A stretch of DNA of 33,680 nucleotides, from positions 1 through 33,680 of the forward strand of contig QHBP01000302.1 in assembly GCA_003244175.1 (NCBI GenBank). The letters are read 5' to 3'. Shown here piece by piece: positions 30,390 through 33,680 of the stretch; positions within the stretch are counted from its first letter, which is position 1, and every line of letters starts with the position of its first letter. The DNA comes from Chloroflexota bacterium. GTDB taxonomy: Bacteria; Chloroflexota; UBA5177. The notes beneath the pieces are model-generated. The model was not told the DNA's origin. It searched no databases and saw nothing but the letters and a program-made list of their open reading frames with translations. A program made the position numbers and the translations under genes.

Positions 30390-30611
30390 CTACTCGTCCC
30401 CGGACACCCAGTGTCTCCCACCGCCGGACATGGTTGACCCGATCTTCTCCACGTCCTGTCTCAGCAGCATTTCTCGGTAGAAGGGCGGCGGCAACCTGCC
30501 CGCGCGGGTTTTGATCCTGCCCTCCCTCACGAAGCCTCGAAGAGCATCAACGGTGTATCCGACGCGTTTGGATGCCTCCTCATAGGTCATCCATTTGCTC
30601 TGTGAAGACAT
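30390..30611 (-). CDS. Small HTH (excisionase/MerR-like) DNA-binding protein
   Basis: The 73-residue product carries a HTH_17-type winged helix: MTYEEASKRVGYTVDALRGFVREGRIKTR followed by a wing with RLPPPFYRE and the ending LLRQDVEKI. Excisionases and AlpA-like regulators share this layout. ATG 30611 was chosen over ATG 30638 because AGGAGG lies 11 bases upstream of it. No integrase or attachment site is visible nearby, so it is an orphan; it may regulate the neighbouring small genes. Confidence 0.75.
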   Translation of the reverse strand: MSSQSKWMTYEEASKRVGYTVDALRGFVREGRIKTRAGRLPPPFYREMLLRQDVEKIGSTMSGGGRHWVSGDE

Positions 30612-30864
30612 GCCTCGGACTCCCTCCTGTGGGGCCATTGGCCCGTACGAACGCGTAGCCTACGGTAACACCCTCGAGCCGGCCCGGGTCCAGTGCACCC
30701 AGGTGCCGGGCAGCAGATGCGTTGTTCCCGGACTTATGCCATAGGCCATGCACCGAACCGAGCCTACAAAGTATACTGCCGCCTTTCCCCAGCAGACAGC
30801 GGTCACCCCATCCGTGCGAACAAAAAATCACAAAGATCGCTCTGAAAATGTTCCCAGGGTACGG
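30612..30864. other. Intergenic region between HTH gene and DedA gene
   Basis: This 253-base gap holds no supported gene. The minus-strand frame 30580-30831 is a composition artefact. I see no terminator or clear promoter consensus. Confidence 0.4.
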
Positions 30865-31821
30865 TCATCGCGATGTCGCGGGCAACCGATGCCAATAATC
30901 GGTGGCGAAAAGCGTCTCTCCGGGCGTTTGGCTCCCTCGGCCCAGGAGGAGGACCGCGATGAGCAGCATCGCGGCGACAAGGACCTCGATCCACCCATCC
31001 GCGCTCACCTGCATGACCTTGCGTCCCAGGGCGAACAAACCTCCAACAAGGCTCACAACGATTCCGGCGTCGAAGACAAGCGCGAGAGATGCGCGGAGTC
31101 GTGGTGTGAGCCCCGAGATTCCGTTCCGCGGGTCCGCGGATACATCGCGAATGGCCAGCCACCCGACCGTTCCCAGAGCAATGAGTATCACTCCTCGCAA
31201 AGCCACCTTTTCGAACTGACCGAAGAAATGTGCGACGGGCAAACCGACAAGCATGCCCACGGCGATCCATACGATCTCCCACAGTAGGAGCGCCGGAGCA
31301 GCGCCCAGAAGGAAGGTGCGGATCTCGACGCTGGCCGCGCCCGAGACGAGCGTGGCATAGGGACGCAGGCCCGGCACGACGCGCGAGAAGGCAATCTCCA
31401 ATGGACTGGCAGACTGCAGACGTTCCTGCGCTCGCTGATAGGCCTCGCCGGCGCGGACACGCTCAGCTATTGCCTGCAGGCCGCTTTGACCGATGGTTCG
31501 CGCCCACCCGTACCCCGTTATCATTCCTGAGGCCATGGCCAGGAAGGCCGCTGGGAGGATGACCCACGCGGGGAAGGCACCAGCGGAGACCAGAACGCCC
31601 GTGAGAAGGAGCAGGCCCTCGCTGGGGGCAATGGGGAGGGGCAAGCCGGCCTCATCGACAAAGAGCAAAGTGCAGATGAGGACGGCAGCCACCGTTCCGT
31701 GCAGGTCCGCCAAAAAGCTCAATCTGGCCTCCACCACCGACGCCTGCTCGAAGCCATTGTATCCAGGCACTACGACTGTGAGGTCGAGCAGTGCAGCGCC
31801 GGCCGTCATCGAGGGGTCCAC
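30865..31821 (-). CDS. DedA family (VTT domain) membrane protein
   Basis: DedA proteins are polytopic membrane proteins involved in lipid-carrier (undecaprenyl-phosphate) flipping and membrane homeostasis. The 318-residue product has helix 1 near residues 45-60 followed by the acidic EAGLPLPIAPSE motif. A second conserved block is FSRVVPGLRPYATLVSGAA, and further helices follow. The C-terminal part has extra hydrophobic segments (about 210-300), longer than standard DedA proteins of about 200 residues. The start is GTG 31821; ATG 31809 is the alternative. Neither has a strong ribosome site. Confidence 0.88.
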   Translation of the reverse strand: MDPSMTAGAALLDLTVVVPGYNGFEQASVVEARLSFLADLHGTVAAVLICTLLFVDEAGLPLPIAPSEGLLLLTGVLVSAGAFPAWVILPAAFLAMASGMITGYGWARTIGQSGLQAIAERVRAGEAYQRAQERLQSASPLEIAFSRVVPGLRPYATLVSGAASVEIRTFLLGAAPALLLWEIVWIAVGMLVGLPVAHFFGQFEKVALRGVILIALGTVGWLAIRDVSADPRNGISGLTPRLRASLALVFDAGIVVSLVGGLFALGRKVMQVSADGWIEVLVAAMLLIAVLLLGRGSQTPGETLFATDYWHRLPATSR

Positions 31822-31904
31822 GCATGCCGTCAGGCAAGCGAATGGCAGGTATCCAGGCGCGCACCCGGATGCGTCACTGGTGAGAAGGGATCACAAGAGC
31901 CGCG

Positions 31905-32306
31905 TTAGAGCGCGGTAGGTTCGCCGCGCTGATCGCGCACGCTGAGGGCGGTCTCGACCTGGTGATACAGATCGGCAATGTCGAATGGCTTCGGCAGGAC
32001 CGCAATGCCGTGAGCGTTGAGCCACGTCTCATGAGCCTGCAGATCGAAGACGGCCGCCGAACAGACGATCACGGGAACAGCGCGAAGCTCTCGATCGAGC
32101 GTGAAGAGCTCGAGCAAAGTCCAGCCCATCTCGGGATTCTCCATGCGAATATCAAGGATAATCAGATCCGGCATTTTGCGCTTCAAGCACGCGACCGCGT
32201 CATCCGCCTCCTTATAGACATCGGTCTGCCACCCCTGCTCCGCGAGCACTGCCGCCATCATGTCGAGGAAGACGGTGTCGTCGTTCACCACCGCTATGCG
32301 TGTCAC
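31905..32306 (-). CDS. Single-domain response regulator (CheY-like receiver)
   Basis: The 133-residue product is a lone receiver domain. Acidic residues are D9 and D10 (VVNDDT), the phosphorylation site is D52 (LDIRMENP), the switch Ser is S83 and the conserved Lys is K106 (PKPFD). There is no output domain. GTG 32306 has GGAGGAG at good spacing. No kinase is encoded nearby, so it may be an orphan or a partner in a phosphorelay. Confidence 0.9.
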   Translation of the reverse strand: MTRIAVVNDDTVFLDMMAAVLAEQGWQTDVYKEADDAVACLKRKMPDLIILDIRMENPEMGWTLLELFTLDRELRAVPVIVCSAAVFDLQAHETWLNAHGIAVLPKPFDIADLYHQVETALSVRDQRGEPTAL

Positions 32307-32486
32307 GTGGCACTCCTCCCATTGCTCGTCTCACCCTACAGCACGTGTACTCGACGGTCAACCCAAGGGTATGGCGCCTGCGACGAAAGCGAAGGTGTCC
32401 GCGCGAGCCGCGGAAGCATGGTCGAGTCTCCACACGCCATTTGCCCGATAATGCCGCTACACACCACCATTGACACATGGAGCCAG

Positions 32487-32870
32487 ATGGCGGAGGTGAT
32501 GAGAGATGATCAGCTGCGTGAGAAGCGTGGGGCTCTTGACGCAACACGGCGAGTAACCTTGGAATTTCTCGTGCGGATCGAGGTCGGACTACCCGCGGAT
32601 ATGCCGGAGGAGAGACGCGTGAGTCTCCTGGCTTCCGAGTCCGCTCGCGGGCGTGAGCTGATGGAAGCGGGGGAGCTGAAACGAATTTGGCGGATTCCTG
32701 GACGGCTCGCGAACTTCAGCCTATATGACGTCACCGACGCGACCGTTCTCCACGACCTGATTTCGTCCCTTCCTCTTTGGCCGTGGATCATGGCGACGGT
32801 CGAGCCGCTTGCCGTTCACCCGCTCGAAAGCGCCAATGCGGCACCTAGTGTTGTGTCCGGTAAAGATTGA
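32487..32870 (+). CDS. Muconolactone isomerase-like protein
   Basis: The 127-residue product matches the muconolactone delta-isomerase family (catechol ortho-cleavage; CatC). Matching stretches are LEFLVRIEVGLPADMPEE, then KRIWRIPGRLANFSLYDV, and the ending LISSLPLWPWIMATVEPLAVHP. The family's usual start is MEFLVR-like, so residues 1-24 are extra here. The last residues (SANAAPSVVSGKD) do not match and may come from IS630-derived DNA next to the 3' end. ATG 32487 has GGAG 4 bases upstream. No other catechol-pathway gene is near, so the real substrate is uncertain. Confidence 0.8.
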   Translation: MAEVMRDDQLREKRGALDATRRVTLEFLVRIEVGLPADMPEERRVSLLASESARGRELMEAGELKRIWRIPGRLANFSLYDVTDATVLHDLISSLPLWPWIMATVEPLAVHPLESANAAPSVVSGKD

Positions 32871-32934
32871 CCGGAATGGGGTCTGCCGGTGAAGGGGTCG
32901 GATCGCCAGAGATAAGGGCCACAGAGGTTGATGC

Positions 32935-33195
32935 ATGGCCCACATCCGCGCGTGGGCCGAGTCGCACAATGTCGAGCTGGTGCCGACGCCGACCTCGGCC
33001 AGCTATCTCAACCGCATCGAGTGTCACTTCCGACCCTTGCGCGAATTCGTGTTGAACGCCTCGGACTACGTCAGCCACGCCGAAGTCAGCATCGCGTTCC
33101 GCCGCTATCTCCGCAGACGCAATGCCGACCATCACACCAGCCGCATCCGGTTACTCGAATCCAGGTCAAGAATTGCCGGACCCACCAGTGGTTAG
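32935..33195 (+). mobile_element. IS630-family transposase remnant (C-terminal fragment)
   Basis: The frame encodes 86 residues matching the C-terminal part of IS630-type DDE transposases: IRAWAESHNVELVPTPTSASYLN, then NRIECHFRPLREF containing the final catalytic Glu, and LRRRN. The two catalytic Asp residues and everything upstream are missing, and an in-frame stop lies just before the ATG. No second copy or clear terminal repeat pair is visible. It is an inactive fragment. Confidence 0.85.
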
Positions 33196-33213
33196 CTAAG
33201 CTGGTCTCAGCCA

Positions 33214-33680
33214 ATGACCGTGCTGGACTGGATGCTCGATTCCGACCCTTCCATCCGATGGCAGGCATTGCGTTATCTTGTCGATGCCCCAGCTGAGGTC
33301 GTGGCGGCGGAGCGGGCGCGAGTGCCCAGCGAGGGGTGGGGCGCCCGGCTGCTGGCATTGCAGGGTGAAGACGGCCAGTGGGAGGGAGGCGCGTTATTCC
33401 CCGCGCGGAACGGTGATTCCGATGACGGCGGCCAGTCCGACGACGACGAGGGCCAACCCTGGACCGCCACGGCGTACAATCTCCTGCTGCTGCGTGACCT
33501 CGGGGTCGACCCACGTTGTGACCAGGCGCACCGGGCGGTGGCGCTGGTCAGAGACCACTGCCGTTGGGAGCACGCCGGGCAGCCGTTCTTTACCGGCGAG
33601 GTCGAGCCGTGCATCAACGGTATGACCATCGTGCTCGGTGCCTACTTTGATCAAAATGTCGATGGCGTGGTCGCCAGGCT
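33214..33680 (+). CDS. Squalene/prenyl cyclase-like protein (3' end outside window)
   Basis: The frame is open from ATG 33214 to the window end (155 complete codons), so the gene continues to the right. The start reads VLDWMLDSDPSIRWQALRYL. LLALQGEDGQWEGG and later WTATAYNLLLLRDLGVDP follow, then HAGQPFFTGEVEPCINGM. The repeated GxW-type short blocks are the QW-like repeats of alpha/alpha toroid terpene cyclases. It resembles the uncharacterised squalene-cyclase-like proteins of actinobacteria, not true hopene cyclases. Catalytic residues cannot be judged as the rest is missing. Confidence 0.75.
   Translation, partial: MTVLDWMLDSDPSIRWQALRYLVDAPAEVVAAERARVPSEGWGARLLALQGEDGQWEGGALFPARNGDSDDGGQSDDDEGQPWTATAYNLLLLRDLGVDPRCDQAHRAVALVRDHCRWEHAGQPFFTGEVEPCINGMTIVLGAYFDQNVDGVVAR

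Noticed and set aside
31962-32486. Long plus-strand frame before the isomerase-like gene
   Set aside because: It is antisense to the single-domain response regulator, whose receiver motifs are unmistakable.
1-33680. CRISPR array, rRNA or tRNA genes
   Set aside because: No regularly spaced repeats, tRNA T-arm motifs or rRNA-like stretches were found on either strand.

Overview
The window is GC-rich chromosomal DNA from a Gram-positive-type (Terrabacteria-like) bacterium. The best clues are the fhaA-fhaB-rodA-pbpA cell-wall cluster, a DUF3662/FHA protein, an ECF42-type sigma-factor remnant, many GTG/TTG starts, one apparently leaderless gene, an S53 peptidase, and a squalene-cyclase-like gene at the right edge. 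A Chloroflexota/Dormibacterota-like or deep actinobacterial lineage fits. The sequence alone does not settle which, and no rRNA or tRNA gene was seen.

Layout. 1-1.8 kb: the 3' part of clpX, then a small secreted protein and a strong nested hairpin terminator. 1.9-5.8 kb: a four-gene cell-elongation operon (FhaA-like, FhaB-like, RodA/FtsW, PBP2/PbpA), without the PstP phosphatase and PknA/B kinases that usually accompany it. 5.8-9.1 kb: 3-hydroxyacyl-CoA dehydrogenase, enoyl-CoA hydratase, CinA and a small membrane protein, tightly packed. 9.1-13.1 kb: three GT-C membrane glycosyltransferases in alternating orientation, with overlapping ends. 13.1-18.4 kb (minus strand): ribosomal protein bL25/CTC, a cyclic-2,3-diphosphoglycerate-synthetase homologue, and an apparent operon of a PRC-barrel-like protein, a BON protein and an MMPL transporter. 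18.6-19.9 kb: an SDR oxidoreductase and a broken ECF42 sigma factor.

20-28.2 kb is the most interesting part. It holds an OmpR-type response regulator and sensor kinase, two exported DUF5666/OB-like proteins, a ferric-reductase-like membrane flavocytochrome with its FMN-binding partner, and an S53 peptidase. The response-regulator gene and both exported-protein genes have the same promoter layout. Read on the coding strand it is TCTCAG-N5-TCTCAG-N16-TCTCAG-N10-TANNNT, with identical spacing in all three. I infer an autoregulated two-component regulon that controls envelope proteins and perhaps the adjacent flavin electron-transfer pair.

28.2-33.7 kb: a stomatin-like SPFH gene preceded by a good promoter, a possible H-type pseudoknot and an intrinsic terminator, so it looks attenuator- or riboswitch-controlled. 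Then come three small hydrophilic proteins (two share a motif), an orphan excisionase-like HTH protein, a DedA membrane protein, a single-domain response regulator, a muconolactone-isomerase-like protein, an IS630-type transposase remnant, and the 5' part of a squalene-cyclase-like gene.
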